A stretch of DNA of 64,000 nucleotides from Angiostrongylus vasorum (GCA_018806985.1 JADANN010000298.1:1-64000), one strand, 5' to 3'; positions 36,801-48,819 are shown, counted from the first letter of the stretch. The notes: generated from the letters alone by a model not told the origin. Made by a program: numbers and translations.

Positions 36801-37228
36801 GTGGTTAAAATTTTCAGCTGGTATGTCACCTAAAAGTCTGAAAGTCTTCCTTAACGCTTCATTCTAGTACTTTAACCTTTACTTCTTTATACAACTATGA
36901 CGTTTCTAAAGGTATACATCGAAAATTCACAAAAAGAAAATTACCATGTACGTTGCAGCCGGAAGATTTTCAACGGCTATATACAGCAGAATGTTCTGAA
37001 TAGTGTAGACTACAGCTGGTATGAGAACTTTTAACGCATCACGCCATTTATTCACAAACTGGTCATATATTTCCGTTAAGCCTCTGAAACGGACGGTTTA
37101 GATATCCCTCATTCTGTCTGGTAGTATCGTGGCCTTCTAACTCACTTAACTATACTCCGCTCCTGCATACAAACAAGTACCACACTGGCAACGAATTTGA
37201 AAATTTCAGCGAAGAAAACAGAAATAGC
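33888..37228 (-). CDS. SLC35A-type nucleotide-sugar transporter A (5' end not found)
   Basis: Golgi/ER transporters of this family exchange a nucleotide sugar for the nucleoside monophosphate. Exons: 37228-37146 ('[17 protein letters not shown]'), 37083-36945 ('[20 protein letters not shown]', 'NLPAATYM'), 36829-36708 ('[15 protein letters not shown]', '[20 protein letters not shown]'), 36555-36441 (acidic linker), 35566-35508, 35416-35268 ('[19 protein letters not shown]'), 35178-35014 ('[18 protein letters not shown]'), 34901-34762 ('[17 protein letters not shown]') and 33963-33888 (tail ending 'KEQKQTI', TGA). The [19 protein letters not shown] and KFADNILK motifs are SLC35A signatures. 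Phases agree everywhere except between 36441 and 35566, where a small exon of length 2 mod 3 seems missing. Exons for the first membrane segment lie upstream. The substrate cannot be read from sequence. Confidence 0.88.
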
Positions 37229-37239
37229 CTGGAAAGAAA

Positions 37240-38120
37240 AAACCTAATACGTCTACAGAAGGCCTATTAGTCCTTTGAATTGTCATGATTTTTCTTAAAA
37301 AACGTGGAAAACAAAGAAATATTGTCGTATCTAACCTCCTATTTTACATAGGAATGACAACATTTCTAGAACAGGATGATATCATCCTCACTAGCGATTC
37401 AACATATATAATATAGTCTATTAGTGTTTTTGATAGTTTGAAATAAGCAAGTCTACTAATCTAGAGCCATCTAACCCGTCTGCATTGAGTTCGATGCACG
37501 CTTTACTGAAAATGATTGCATCTCTCACCTTGAAACGAACACAAATCAGCTGAGAATGAGAACTTATTGATTAGAGTAAAGACTATCAGAATCCATAAAA
37601 CCTTTCAAAGAAGATGCAACTTTTTTTCTACTCTAAAACGATAAAGTTGATTTTTTTTCTGGATCTCATTAAATCTACCTTTTTGATTCATTTTTGAAGT
37701 AACCGAAGAGCTCGAATGGCTGAGGTTTCGTATAACAGGACACTATATAGTCACCAATGCATCGATGATATTTCCCTCTGCTCTGCGTGCGTCAACAATT
37801 TTAGCAATATAAACCTCCATGATTCCTTAGCAAATTTGAATTTTAGACAAATTTAAAACTGGGATAGAATCTTCGAGAAAATTTTTTGAGGGACACTTCG
37901 AACCCTCTTCTATAAAACTGTGAAGTCCTTAAGTACTTTAGTTACCGAAAAACTACAATCAGCTGTCGAAAAACCAGCTTCGCTGCGAAATATGGATCCG
38001 TTTTGAATGATGAGGTCAAAGTTATGGAGTATACAGTATTTCTCTATGTAATCATATAAGTCAACATTTAGTCCATTATTACATATGATAGGAACATTAC
38101 AGACATTTTTCTAAACTGTT
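37240..38120. other. Upstream region or 5' intron of transporter A; nothing recognised
   Basis: No exon equivalent to the first membrane segment was found here, nor a known repeat. The missing 5' exons may lie farther upstream (see 42.75 and 43.67 kb). Confidence 0.35.
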
Positions 38121-38123
38121 CAG

Positions 38124-38350
38124 CTTACACGATGTTGTTATGAAACTTCTTTTCGGCTAACGTTTCGACATATTCGTCTTCCTCAGAGCTCAACTGAAGA
38201 AGATCCGACTCGACAAGACAATGAAGACCCCATACAGAGAGTATGATCGACTGTGGATCATGGACTCGGACCATCGGCTCTGAAGAAGACGAAGACGTTG
38301 AAACGCTAGCCGAATAGAGGGTTTTATAACAACTTCATGTAAGCTGGACA
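38124..38350. repeat. Inverted-repeat module, possibly Penelope-derived
   Basis: The left arm ('CAGCTTACACGATGTTGTTA', 'GGCTAACGTTTCGACATATT') and right arm ('GAAGACGTTGAAACGCTAGC', 'TAACAACTTCATGTAAGCTG') are reverse complements around an 80-bp centre. The 'GACGAAGACGTTGAAACG' motif resembles the one flanking the Penelope-like remnant at 58.8 and 60.0 kb, and one at 43.3 kb. Confidence 0.6.
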
Positions 38351-38629
38351 ATCTAAACAAATGTATTGATTAGTCACGCCGATGCTAGGTGAAGGTCAGT
38401 TTAGTTAGTTGTTACAGACGCCATTGCTGTTATTCTTAGTGAACTTCTAACCAATGGAATGGCTTTCCCGAGGCTTTACTGAAAAGCTTGTACTGCACAG
38501 TGGACTAGAGATTACTCTGCACGTGATGGAAAATAGTCTCTGTTTCTCCATGTCATATATTCCCTCATATTACTCATATATTGTTCCGCACTCGTCTTGC
38601 ACGACTTTGCCTGCAGCACATCTCTTCCA

Positions 38630-38880
38630 TGGAAACTCATTTTTCCAGAGGAAAGCCGCCGCTGGAGATGAGAAGGAGTTCCTGACGGCCCGGTTCATGC
38701 GGAGATTGACCTTATTCTCACAAACAAAACATGGTGCCTACTTCACACATAAGTATTGCCATCATTCTGTACTGGTTCTGATCAGCACCTTCTTCGCGCG
38801 AAGATTCGATCCAGCCGTGAGCTGGAAAAGAATGTCAACGATCACGCAGAAACAGTCTGGCAGCATATGACGAGAACATT
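38630..38880 (+). mobile_element. RTE LINE fragment, end of endonuclease domain
   Basis: In two frames, 'LPSFCTGSDQHLLRAKIRSS' and 'TNKTW'-like residues match the end of the RTE endonuclease (the GSDHRLLRA motif; here GSDQHLLRA). The sequence to 39.18 kb may be more of the same element but is not recognisable. Confidence 0.6.
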
Positions 38881-39199
38881 CTTAGCATTACTCAAAAGAT
38901 GTGCAATGTATGCTGCTCAAGTGGGGCCAACCAGCCATTACGCAACTGCAAACAATTTATGGATCACGGAATGCTATTCGCAGACATCCTCTTTTATGGA
39001 GAATACCGCACCACTAATGAAAACCACGGTGCCACGAAACGACTGGAAAATGTACTGGTGCCTCCACAATTCATTAAGATTCTGCATGCTTTTCGAACGC
39101 GAAGTTCTCTGAAAAAAGGGACAACCATGGTAGGACGACGTCTTTAGATCGTCGCCTCAAGTTGTTGCCGATCTTCGTGCATAGATGATTTTACCTGTT

Positions 39200-40360
39200 G
39201 AAACTCGGGTCATTCTGGGATGGCAGCAATGAACCTTGTGATTAGTCGACTGATCACCGAGCACAGTATAACAGTACAGCAGTACTCCTGTACTCCAGTA
39301 GAACTCCTTTGTCCAGCAGTTCACAGCTTACACAGAACTTTTTCACAGGCAGTTTTCCAGTGATATTAGGTACTAGCCATAAATAGGTGTATTGGTTAAG
39401 TAATAATCTTAAGAGGGAAATAGCACTAATGTAAGAAAATAACGAACAACTGAGTAAATTCAAAAAAATAAATATTTATTCCAGTAAATAATTGTATTTT
39501 ATATTACGTACATAATATATTATTGTATTTTATTGCATATTACTACATTATATTATAATATATTACTTATTGTAACTGTATATTTATCGAAATAACTAGA
39601 ATTTTCTTTAAACATTGATTATTCGAAGCACACAATACCACGAACCTTAAGAAATTTTGGCCTGTTGCCAGTCATCGCATATCGCATAAACAATACCAAT
39701 GAAGTGTTCTGCAGGACCAGTACGAAGAGTGATGAGTACTTGATGAGGTTATTTTCTGAATTTTACCATTAAAATTAACGTTACGTCATGTTAAGACTAA
39801 CTGTGATAAGCAGTTGTTTTTTATGAGACTTTTCTGATTAGCACACTAGCGATAACAACTAATTTTCGGCCGCTCAACAATGAGTTACCTGTAAGCCACG
39901 CCGACCAGTGCCTACGCAGTTCCTGTTGTACTTTTCTCAACATAATTCGCTTTTCTCTATTCTTTATTGGTAACTGTTTTTCATATTCTACGTGTCATCT
40001 GTGTTCTTCTATACATCACTGCACGCTTTTGGAACATATTCACACTTTGTATTTAATTAAAAAAAGGAACTTCTCCACCATCTACCCACAAGGTTGTCAG
40101 TCTTTGCTAAGGTTTCTGAGATGTCCACGACATATTTCAGTACTTTTTATCTGTTCTGTATCTGCAGATCCCATAACTTTGAATCAACATAACCACCGCA
40201 TATTGAACAAAAATCAATAGTCGCTCTAAAATTGAATTGCACAGGCTTGAGTCACGTCGTCGGTAGCGGAACTAAGCTAATATCTCAGCCTAATCATCGA
40301 AAAGGAATCTAAGGAAGTCAAAATGTTAACTTTTTATTCACTGCTTATCACAAGTTTTCA
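39200..40360. other. AT-rich stretch; nothing recognised
   Basis: 39,465-39,600 is almost pure A/T with repeated 'TATTACT' and 'TATATT' blocks. No exon or repeat family was identified. Confidence 0.45.
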
Positions 40361-40364
40361 AGGC

Positions 40365-41075
40365 AGGGTATTATGTGTGACACAACCACAGGGGTGCTGA
40401 GATATTTGCTAAACTCCGGACCGCAGGTGTCTGCGGTGGGTAAGGAACGAACGAGCTGTTACCTTCTCCGGGGGCTAACGCGTTCACCAGCACACCATGC
40501 CGCAGGTGTCTGCGGTGGGTAAGGAACGAACGAGCTGTTACCTTCTCCGGGGGCTAACGCGTTCACCAGCACACCATGCGGGTCCTTCATTTCGCCTGTC
40601 TCTCAGATAGTTCTATTGATCAGTGCCATCAGCAGTCACCAGTCAACGGGATTAATCTGGCGAGTTCAAATCGGCAATGAACCCAGTCAAGCTGAGGCTG
40701 TAGTCAAAATCACAATGTCAACTTTTCATTTACTGCCTATTACAATTTTTCACGGAAGTCCGGAGTTTCCGGAGCAAATACCTCAGCACCACTGTGGATA
40801 AATAAAAGGTTACCATTGTGATTTCGACTACAGCCTTTAATACAGTTTAACTGGGTTCATTGCTGATTTGGGCTTCCCAGACGAACCCTGTTTTCCCGTG
40901 ATTGCTGATGGCAATGATCGACAGAACTAGCTAAGAGATAGGCGAAACGAGGTACCAGCATGGCGTGGTGGTGAACGCGTTAGCACCCGTAAAGGGTTAC
41001 AGCGTGTTCGTTCCCAACCGCAGACACCTGCAGTCCGAAGTTTTGCTAATATTTCAGCATCATTGTGGTTGAATC
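40365..41075. repeat. Family F repeat, long inverted dimer with internal tandem copy (copy 6)
   Basis: Left arm 40.37-40.72 kb and right arm 40.75-41.07 kb are reverse complements over some 330 bp ('CTCAGCACCACTGTGG' and its partner 'CACAGGGGTGCTGAG' mark the two ends of the left arm and the start of the right). The left arm holds a perfect 79-bp tandem duplication, 40,422-40,500 and 40,501-40,579. Confidence 0.8.
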
Positions 41076-41079
41076 TAAG

Positions 41080-43260
41080 GAAAGACCAACAGTTATAGGT
41101 AAGAGATGAAGTCATGGGAATAGTTAACGGTTGCAGTAACAGCGCACTCTGCTTCAAAATGAGAAACGTCACATTATCACGGTTACATTATTGGTGTTAT
41201 GGTGTTTTTTACACATGGTAACCTCTTGATTCCCATTTCGTAGCAGGAGATAGGCTTGAAAGACGATTGAGTCATCTTCATCTAGTGGATAATGCGAGAC
41301 GTAAGGAAAGAGACTCTACACAAGAGCAATTTCGCTACTTGAAATTGTTAACAAGAATTGAAAGTTTACAAACTTCACAAACTGTATCATCGAGTCTCTC
41401 GTTTTACCTAGAGGAAAAGTGGCACTTCGTCACCACATTAAACCTAAGATACAAGTATTGTATGGCGTATCTACTGTGGTGAGTGCAGATAACGTGCAGA
41501 AGAGTGGATGAAGGTTCATCTCTACTCAAGTCCGATTCGAATGGACAGAGCGGAAGTGTGCTAAACCGCAAATACTCATTGCAAGATGGCGATCAACAGT
41601 CAAGAAAGTCAATGTACCAGTGATTTCTGTCTAGAATGTTTCAGTAACTACCAGAAAGCGTTAATCGCAGAAGTTAGCGATTGTATAGTTGTGTGTGATT
41701 ATTTGAAACTGTAACGTTTACAGAAGTTTAATGCTTATAATTCTATCTAAATTTCGTAAACAGAGTATTTTTTTAAAACATGAAGCTCGTGAGGACTACA
41801 GAGGAAATGTAATCGCAAACGTTCGAGTTTGTAACGTGGATGTATTGAATACAACATTTACATCAGCGAAAAGTTTTAAAGGAAAAAACCTAAGATCATG
41901 TAGTGTTTGTGAAGACACATTTTGTAGGAAACATATCGATCAATATGCATTTTGTGCACTCCTAATCCTACACATCCCAAACTACGTCTCTGCATGTTCC
42001 CTAGGTGATTTATCACCTTATCGAGACGATACAGTTTTCTAATTGCGAATTTCGGTGTGCCAATACAGCGATCATTCTGGTATCCGTTGCGGGTTCCAAA
42101 TCAGATAAATAAGTTCCTTCTTCCTCTTATTTTCTTTTTAACTCAACGCACAACTGATGAGAAATCCGTGTTGAGTAGTCTAGCGAGTTACTATGGAAAG
42201 TTTAAGAAAGAAATACTCTGTACGGTAAAATAGACAGCCGAAAATAAAGTGAGTCGCATATGTCTCATGCTTTTTGTCATTGTGTTAAAATCCAGAAAAA
42301 AGAGAACTATCTTGTATGAAAATTGGTAATGCAGTGTAAACAAACTATTGCTCCAGTCGTTTGCCATTTCTTCCAGGCTCAGAAATTACTGGTGACCCTT
42401 GACGATGATGAATTGACCTAAAAGATTAAGAATTTGCATGAGTTGTAATCGTTGATGGAACTTGGGAATAATCAGAGGATGAAATGCACGAATCTAGACG
42501 ATACAAAAAGTTAAACGGATACGCAGTGTTGAATATATGTTAACTAGGCCGAGCGAAGTGGGCGTCATGGAACTACACAATGAGAGGGCTATGCAGTAAA
42601 TTTCCAGTGGCTGTGGAAAAGTAACCAAGTTACGCATGAATTCTTGATACTGACTTCATTCACTTTTTATCCCTATTCCCACTTTTTCGAAAAAAATAAA
42701 AATAGGTAAGCTAAGAAAAAAAAACTGAAACGACACCAAAGCAAGTAGGTTACTTGGACTGTTAGGACCGACAGCAGCAGATTGCCTTCGGTTGTGCGGA
42801 TTTTTGCGCATACGCTTATAACATTCATCGATAACAAGGCAATGACGTCACATTTACAGTGGGTATTAAGTCGACTTGGTTTTGAAACATGACCTCATTA
42901 TTCAACAGCACCTTACGAACTCTCATCATTTAAGCAAGCGCGAGATCGGTATCTCTTTTTTTCTTCAAATACGGTCGCTGTCGTTTCGTCGATTTCTCCC
43001 TTCCTCGTAGCCTAAATGTACTACACCACACCTTATTTTGCTACTCAGTCGATATATCCTAGTTTAAATGGAAATCTAATTCAAAAATTTACCTATCAAG
43101 GAAAAACATACCGTTTAACTCCATAGGCAGAACAAGGTAACCCGTGGGTTGCTGATGGGTTTTTGATGTTACAAAGTACGCACATGACCACCAGGCATAT
43201 GTGGTATTTTCTCACACATTAGAAAAAAAAAGTGGAACTACAAAATATCAACCGAGTAGT
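41080..43260. other. Mostly unassigned sequence with two weak frames
   Basis: Frames at 41,267-41,482 and 41,731-42,042 (plus) are open for 71 and 103 codons. The second has C-x2-C and C-x3-H spacing but no domain I can name and no clear splice borders. Neither is called as a gene. Confidence 0.3.
42754..42814 (-). CDS. Candidate 5' exon of transporter A (weak)
   Basis: Minus-strand 'TEGNLLLSVLTVQ' is flanked by an AG acceptor (ATAAG) and a GTAACC donor and ends at phase 0, as the 37228 exon needs. It resembles the start of the first membrane segment in SLC35A proteins ('..SLVVLTVQN..'). It is 5.5 kb away and the next exon is missing, so this stays tentative. Confidence 0.25.
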
Positions 43261-43672
43261 GAAATATGGTATGGTATACTAAGTTTACGCTCCGAGGAAG
43301 AGCGAAATCGTCGAAACGTCAGGCACCGTATTCGAAACAGACGAGATACCAATCCCGCGCTAGCATACATACACAAGGACAGTTCGTAAGAAATTATTGA
43401 TTATCCATAGTGAGGTTAACTGAAAGTTGGTCTCTTAAATTATTTGATAGCATCTGTCCCGTACAAACTCTTTTCTTCCATGTCACGGTTCAAATCTATT
43501 GAGCTTAATTAAATGTGCACCGTAAATAAGAACTAAAACACACCAGGTTCCAAGTAAAAATAGTAAAATAAATAATGCATGTACATTTTATGACAAATGT
43601 ACTCATCAAGTAAGGAGGAATATAAAACCCTCTAAACAATCGTTATCGGATCATGGCACACGAAAAACTTAC

Positions 43673-43755
43673 TCAGTGACAACGATGAGTGGGGTGGTTT
43701 GCTTACAGCTTGTTGAATCACCGGCTGATCATGTGTAGATCTCACCTCTTCATCC
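43673..43755 (-). CDS. Splice-flanked open exon of unknown gene (weak)
   Basis: Acceptor GAGTCAG at 43,756 and donor CTGA/GTAAGT at 43,673 frame an open stretch with 'STHDQPVIQQAVSKPPHSS'. The polar, low-hydrophobicity content would suit a cytosolic N-terminus. No homology was recognised and its link to transporter A is a guess. Confidence 0.25.
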
Positions 43756-44279
43756 GCTGACTCAAAAAACACGAAAAAACACTATAATTTTCATTCGGAC
43801 CTTCGTGGAAAGTTTGACATTGGGCAAAGTAATTGAAATGAGATATTCCTTAGGGGAACGTAGCGCATTCTTTTAACGTGACCTGGATGACCTATGTGGT
43901 CTTTAGTCTGGTCCTGAGCCCCGGTGTAACCCTGCTGTTTCATAAGTAACAAAGTGACATCCCATATTTGTATGGGAGGACAAAAACTCGTGTAGGATAT
44001 GCCTATGTTCAAACGCATTTAACTCTATAAGACAAATATGCATTCATCCATCTTTACGACGCTTAATATGTTCTATCTCCAAGGGGACAGGCTAGCGCCA
44101 ACCGCTTTAAGCTTATAGCAACCATTTAAGCTTCGTATGAACAAGGGGTATATTTAAGGAATTAACGAACGCACGAATCATCATGTGTGAGGTTAGACCG
44201 GATCTTATGAATCATACATCCTTTACTTTTTTCACTGTTTACTTTGCTGCACCAAATGGCTTTACTGTACTTTTGAATT

Positions 44280-44765
44280 CAATCGATAGCTCCAACGAAG
44301 CTGAGATATTTGCAAAACTCTGGACCGCAGGTGCCTATGGTGGGGAACGAACGCGCTATTGTCCTTTCCGGGGAGTAACGCGTTCACCACCACACCATGC
44401 GGGTCCTTCGTTTCCCCTGTCTCTCAGCTAGTTCTATCGATCTTTTGCCATCAGCAATCACCCGTCAACAGGATTGATCTGGGGGAGCCCAAATCGGCAC
44501 TGAACCCAGTTAAGCTGAGGCTATAGTTATAATCACAATTTTCAACCATTTTACTTACTGCCTACTTTTTGATGGCAGGGTATATTGCGAAATATAACTC
44601 CAACGAAGCTGAGATATTTGCAAAACTCTGGACCGCAGGTGCCTATGGTGGGGAACGAACGCGCTATTGTCCTTTCCGGGGAGTAACGCGTTCACCACCA
44701 CACCATGCGGGTCATTCGTTTCGCCTGTCTCTCAGCTAGTTCAATCGATAGCATATGCAACACAC
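44280..44765 (+). repeat. Family F repeat, direct tandem copies (copy 7)
   Basis: A block starting 'CTCCAACGAAGCTGAGATAT' at 44,290 is repeated almost identically at 44,598, an offset of about 308 bp, over some 150 bp. The intervening part is the inner family F sequence. Here the units are head to tail rather than inverted. Confidence 0.8.
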
Positions 44766-44779
44766 ACGTTAAGTCCGGC

Positions 44780-45820
44780 GTAGCTCATGGAAAAGATGTT
44801 CTCCATACTCAATGAACAAAAAGCACTATCAGACGAGTTAATCTCTCGGCGAAAAAACTGCTGCTGATAAAGAAAGTACTCGTTACAGAGACTTGTTTGT
44901 GAAGATCGTGCATAGATATCTGCCGCACTTGAATATTTACATTCTTAGAAGAATGTTACTATGAAATGAGAAGTCATTGACTGAGAAACTTGTGTAGGTG
45001 TAACTGCAGTGAGTTGTGGAACTGTAGTACGGTGTAGTTAAATGTAGTGTATTCGACATCGCTAGAAGAGAATTGTCTACAGGAAAGTGGACTTTTACAG
45101 AATTCCCGTATTATAAACCCAGAAGAATTTATTTCAAAAAACTGTAACTCTTACGATTTTCACTCACGACTTACAATCTCTGCAATCCATAACCCTCATA
45201 CTGCATTTGTCAGCAGACTTTTTTACACAGATTTTACAGTCACTGCAATCTTTAACCTTTGTTATGTATACATTTAATAGTTGTCATTATATCAATATAA
45301 GAAAAGTTCCTAACATTAATTAATATTGAGCTGCTTGGCAGGCACAACACTCTCTCAGCCTTTTCGAGAACATGGCTGTTCTAAAGCGGAGGATCACTAA
45401 ACAATTTGAAGGAAACTGAACTATGTTAGTGTCTTGAAACCATCCTTGTCGAATGTCGAAGAACTTCATGCGCGCTTCATCAAGTTCGTTTCAGTGAACA
45501 CATGAAGCAGAAGAATATTATTATCTTTCCATTTGCGCACCACGACGTTGCTTCAATCCCGACGTGCCACTTTGTACCCTTCTTTCAATTTCTACTAGAT
45601 AATCGGCTTAAAAAGTCCAATTCTATTCATGCATGTCTCGGTCAGGTATGTATTTCCACGGCACAACCTTTCAGCTAGTGAGATATTTACGTTCCAGTTA
45701 TCGGTGTATGCGGGCTTTCTTTCGTTCGGCACGCCGTCCATAAGAATTTGCATCGCTAATTAAGTTCCGTTTCATTTCTGGGGAGGTTCTTCCTCGTATA
45801 CACCGCAATTCCTTGTGATT
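44780..45820. other. Unassigned stretch; nothing recognised
   Basis: Short frames only. A 76-codon plus frame at 45.05-45.28 kb has no splice context or domain. Confidence 0.35.
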
Positions 45821-45825
45821 CCTCA

Positions 45826-45829
45826 CATA

Positions 45830-45926
<97 letters not shown>
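45826..45926. repeat. (TA)n microsatellite, left of R3 copy b
   Basis: About 100 bp of alternating TA with a few G or C interruptions ('GTATATATAT', 'ACATATATAT'). Open frames here are Ile/Tyr repeats and are not genes. Confidence 0.95.
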
Positions 45927-45928
<2 letters not shown>

Positions 45929-46305
45929 TCCCAACGGTTTACCGCCTCATCGTGGCTGGGAAGTGTTCCTGTGTGTCGGACTGCGATGTACAGCAGGGGG
46001 GATTCGTCCCCCGGCAGGGTCTCCCAAGCTGACAAAGATTCCGACGTTTCCATCAGGAAGGCTAACTAAGAGTAAACCAATACCAGGATCCACCACCGTC
46101 CTGGTATCAAAGTCACATGGTGGCAAATCTCCCTCTGATCCACTAGAGCTGCGACTACCTGTCGTGGTGATGACCTAGGGCAGACTTTGGCCAGGCTGTC
46201 CTCGGAATTCCAGGGAACCACAATGGCTTAACCAGCAAATCTCCGAAAAATGATGATTATGCTGGGGTCCGTACAACTAGTGAGGGAGGGCAGTTCAAGT
46301 ATCAA
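45927..46305 (+). mobile_element. Interspersed repeat R3, SINE-like (copy b)
   Basis: It starts at 'CCTCCCAACGGTTTACCGCC' and includes 'TACAGCAGGGGGGATTCGTC', 'GATCCACCACCGTCCTGGTA' and 'GGGAACCACAATGGCTTAAC', ending with 'TCAAGTATCAAGTAT'. It sits between two (TA)n tracts, as if inserted into one microsatellite. Confidence 0.8.
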
Positions 46306-46314
46306 GTATATGTA

Positions 46315-46357
<43 letters not shown>

Positions 46358-46411
46358 TTATATACTATATATATATATATATGTACATATGTACATATAT
46401 ATATGTATATA

Positions 46412-46502
<91 letters not shown>
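46306..46502. repeat. (TA)n microsatellite, right of R3 copy b
   Basis: Nearly 200 bp of TA repeats with 'GTACATATGTACATA' interruptions. Confidence 0.95.
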
Positions 46503-46504
<2 letters not shown>

Positions 46505-46534
46505 CTGATGTCCCAAATCTGCAGGGATAATAGT

Positions 46535-46720
46535 TTCGACAGACTTTCGACGACATTAATAACGAAGGCGACAAGTCTCCAAGCACCAGCCCAGCCTATA
46601 CACAAAAAACGCTCCAAGAACCTTATGGGTGTTCTGGATGCGAGAAAACAAATAAAAAATGGCAGAACTGCTGGGATCTATATAGGAGATATGAAGGAGA
46701 GCCATGTAAAATGAAATAAA
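46535..46720 (+). repeat. SINE S2 tail fragment
   Basis: It contains 'GATGCGAGAAAACAAATAAAAA' without the usual run beyond 20 bases matched, then 'ACTGCTGGGATC', corresponding to the S2 tail consensus (GAGGAAACGAATCGA, then TGCTGGGATCC). No tRNA-like head is present. Confidence 0.45.
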
Positions 46721-46729
46721 GGACAGGTA

Positions 46730-48000
46730 AACATATATGTATACATATATACATATGTGTATGCATAAGACTATGCGATTTACTCTCTTTAAACGTCACG
46801 AAGAACTAATCGATATCGACTTTCTTCTCATACCTGTTGTGAACACTCGAAATTTCTGTTGAAAGTTCGGTAAGCCTTCTAATCTTGTACAACAGAACAT
46901 CGACCTTTCCGTAAGGTCTTCAAATAACCACTCGGCCGTAGCAACCTAACTATTCCTATTCCTGTGATATCGATGAATTTTTTCATCTTTTCTACGTTTA
47001 CACGGTTAACACAACTTTTCCCGCCACATCTATTCGTCTCCATTGCAAGCAAGTGGCAAACCTTTGTCGTAAACAGTTTACAAAAATGTTGTGGCTTTGT
47101 GTACCCAAGCAGAAGTCAGTCAGAATCAAACTAGTTGTCATGAAAAAATTCAGGGGTTACGCGTCACAACTCTGCTTCACCACTTAGAGTTGACCGTCAA
47201 CACCTTCGTGCTCACCAGCTGATTCGTCTTCTTCACAAGTCGAAACGCATTACAGACTTCTCATCCTTTTCAGTGTGTTCATTGTATTCTTGTCCACTTT
47301 GCACGATCAGCCTATCGATGATGAATTTCACCTACCAGCCAATCTGATGCAAGCATCTAAGGTGCAATTTCTAACCACTGAGCTGTTTGTTCTTTCCTTT
47401 ACAATTATTATGATGAATCCTAGTCATTGTATTGCAATGGATGAATATCCAAAATGAACAAAAAATTCTAAAATATTCCCTATGTATGTTGTGGAATCGA
47501 TTAAAAAAGCCTGAAAGCTATGTGGCTGGAAGATGAACGAGTTGTTTACATGACGCACACGAATTGGAAATGCTCCAAAAGCATGGCAAGAGGCACAGAA
47601 GACAAGATAGCATAGAGAATAAGTGAAAAAAAACACAAGTCATCAAAAATGTGTATAGACAAGTCCAATATAGAGCGAGGAGAAAGACTATCATCCACTG
47701 GGAGTGGTGGTAGGGGAACAACGGGCCTTCACAGCATATGCGTGGAAAAAATTCAGCGTAAACGTGAACGTTTTGAACCTATAGCTCCTGCATCTTTGTC
47801 ATATTATAATGAAAAAGTTAAAATGGTCTCAAAATGTCCACCACAACTTGTAGCAACTTCTTATTTCCCAAAGTGGATAAAAAACTAGGCTCACTAAATA
47901 GTGCGAGCCCGACGCCTAATTTCGTATAGATGCATTTAATCGATGGTTTTCGCCATACATGGTTTCGACTTCAAATCGACTCATGCTGACCAGTCTACGC
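46730..48000. other. Unassigned stretch
   Basis: Includes a short 'CATATATGTATACATATATA' patch at 46.73-46.76 kb. Hydrophobic minus-strand frames at 47.42-47.72 kb overlap in two phases and have no recognised domain. Confidence 0.3.
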
Positions 48001-48004
48001 CCAT

Positions 48005-48283
48005 ATAAAGGCGAAGCTCTCGCTGTTGATCAGTCCCTGAGGGATCCGCCATGCACTTCATCACGCATCGTTAGAGGGTGATTGAATGCATATTTGACCT
48101 ATACAACGATTCGTGGTGGCCCACCGATGTGTCCAGTCAATGCTACTATCCTCCCAGGCAGGTCTGGTACCAATTTTTCCGACACCGGTGGGATGGAAGG
48201 CTTTATGAGCTTGAGACGCGGGATCGAACTCTTGTGTATTACAGGGCACTTCTAAAAACTGCGGTATACGCGCCCATTGCCAC
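48005..48283 (-). mobile_element. tRNA-derived SINE, family S1 (copy c)
   Basis: Reversed S1. From the right, the head reads 'GGGCGCGTATACCGCAG' (diverged A box) with 'GAGTTCGATCCC' as a good B box. The body includes 'ACCAATTTTTCCGACACC'. Confidence 0.75.
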
Positions 48284-48344
48284 CATACACCAGCCATACA
48301 CATGCCATTCTCATTAGCAACACTCGGTGTGATGTTTTCCCTAC

Positions 48345-48515
48345 CTCATGGTGAACGAAAATGTCAGAAAAACAATTTTTTTGTACATTACTGGCTGTAA
48401 GCAATAGTTTTTCTGGTCCAAGGCATGGTACACTGTGGTTGGTAAGCTGTTGAGTGACCATTGAAAAGAATAACAAAGCAGAAAAAACAAACGAGAAAAG
48501 CACAACATGGCTCAT
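48345..48515 (-). CDS. Possible first exon of a small secreted protein
   Basis: ATG at 48,515 opens 57 codons ending at a GTAGGG donor at phase 0. The first 22 residues are a typical signal peptide (Met, then 'VVLFSFVFSALLFFSMV'). The mature part has 'NHSVPCLG' and one more Cys. The downstream intron would contain SINE S1 copy c. No second exon was found, so it may also be chance. Confidence 0.35.
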
Positions 48516-48819
48516 AACGATTCTCAACAGTAAGAACTCAGAACGAACTCATTGGAGGGACGAGCATTGAATACTAATTGCAGCGAAGTACTTTGCCTTT
48601 TCGAGCCATATGATATGGAAAAAAATTACTAGAGCAGCGCTTTGTATGTGACGTATTCACTGAATGGGTGAGTGGTGGTTGAACATTCGACGTTGCAAAG
48701 TCATGACGATATCGACTGGTAAGAGCATATAGCATGAAATTCCTTAGAAGCGGCACAAACACTGAAAATCTTATGGAAGTTTGATTTTGATAATGAAGCA
48801 CCAACCATTCTTATGTAAG

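Noticed and set aside
40421..40580. Direct repeats as a CRISPR array
   Set aside because: Only two perfect 79-bp units with no spacers, within a eukaryotic repeat.
41731..42042. 103-codon frame with zinc-finger-like Cys/His spacing
   Set aside because: The C-x2-C and C-x3-H pair is isolated, spacing fits no family I know, and splice context is absent.
45698..46714. Many Ile/Tyr-rich frames
   Set aside because: Direct products of (TA)n microsatellites.
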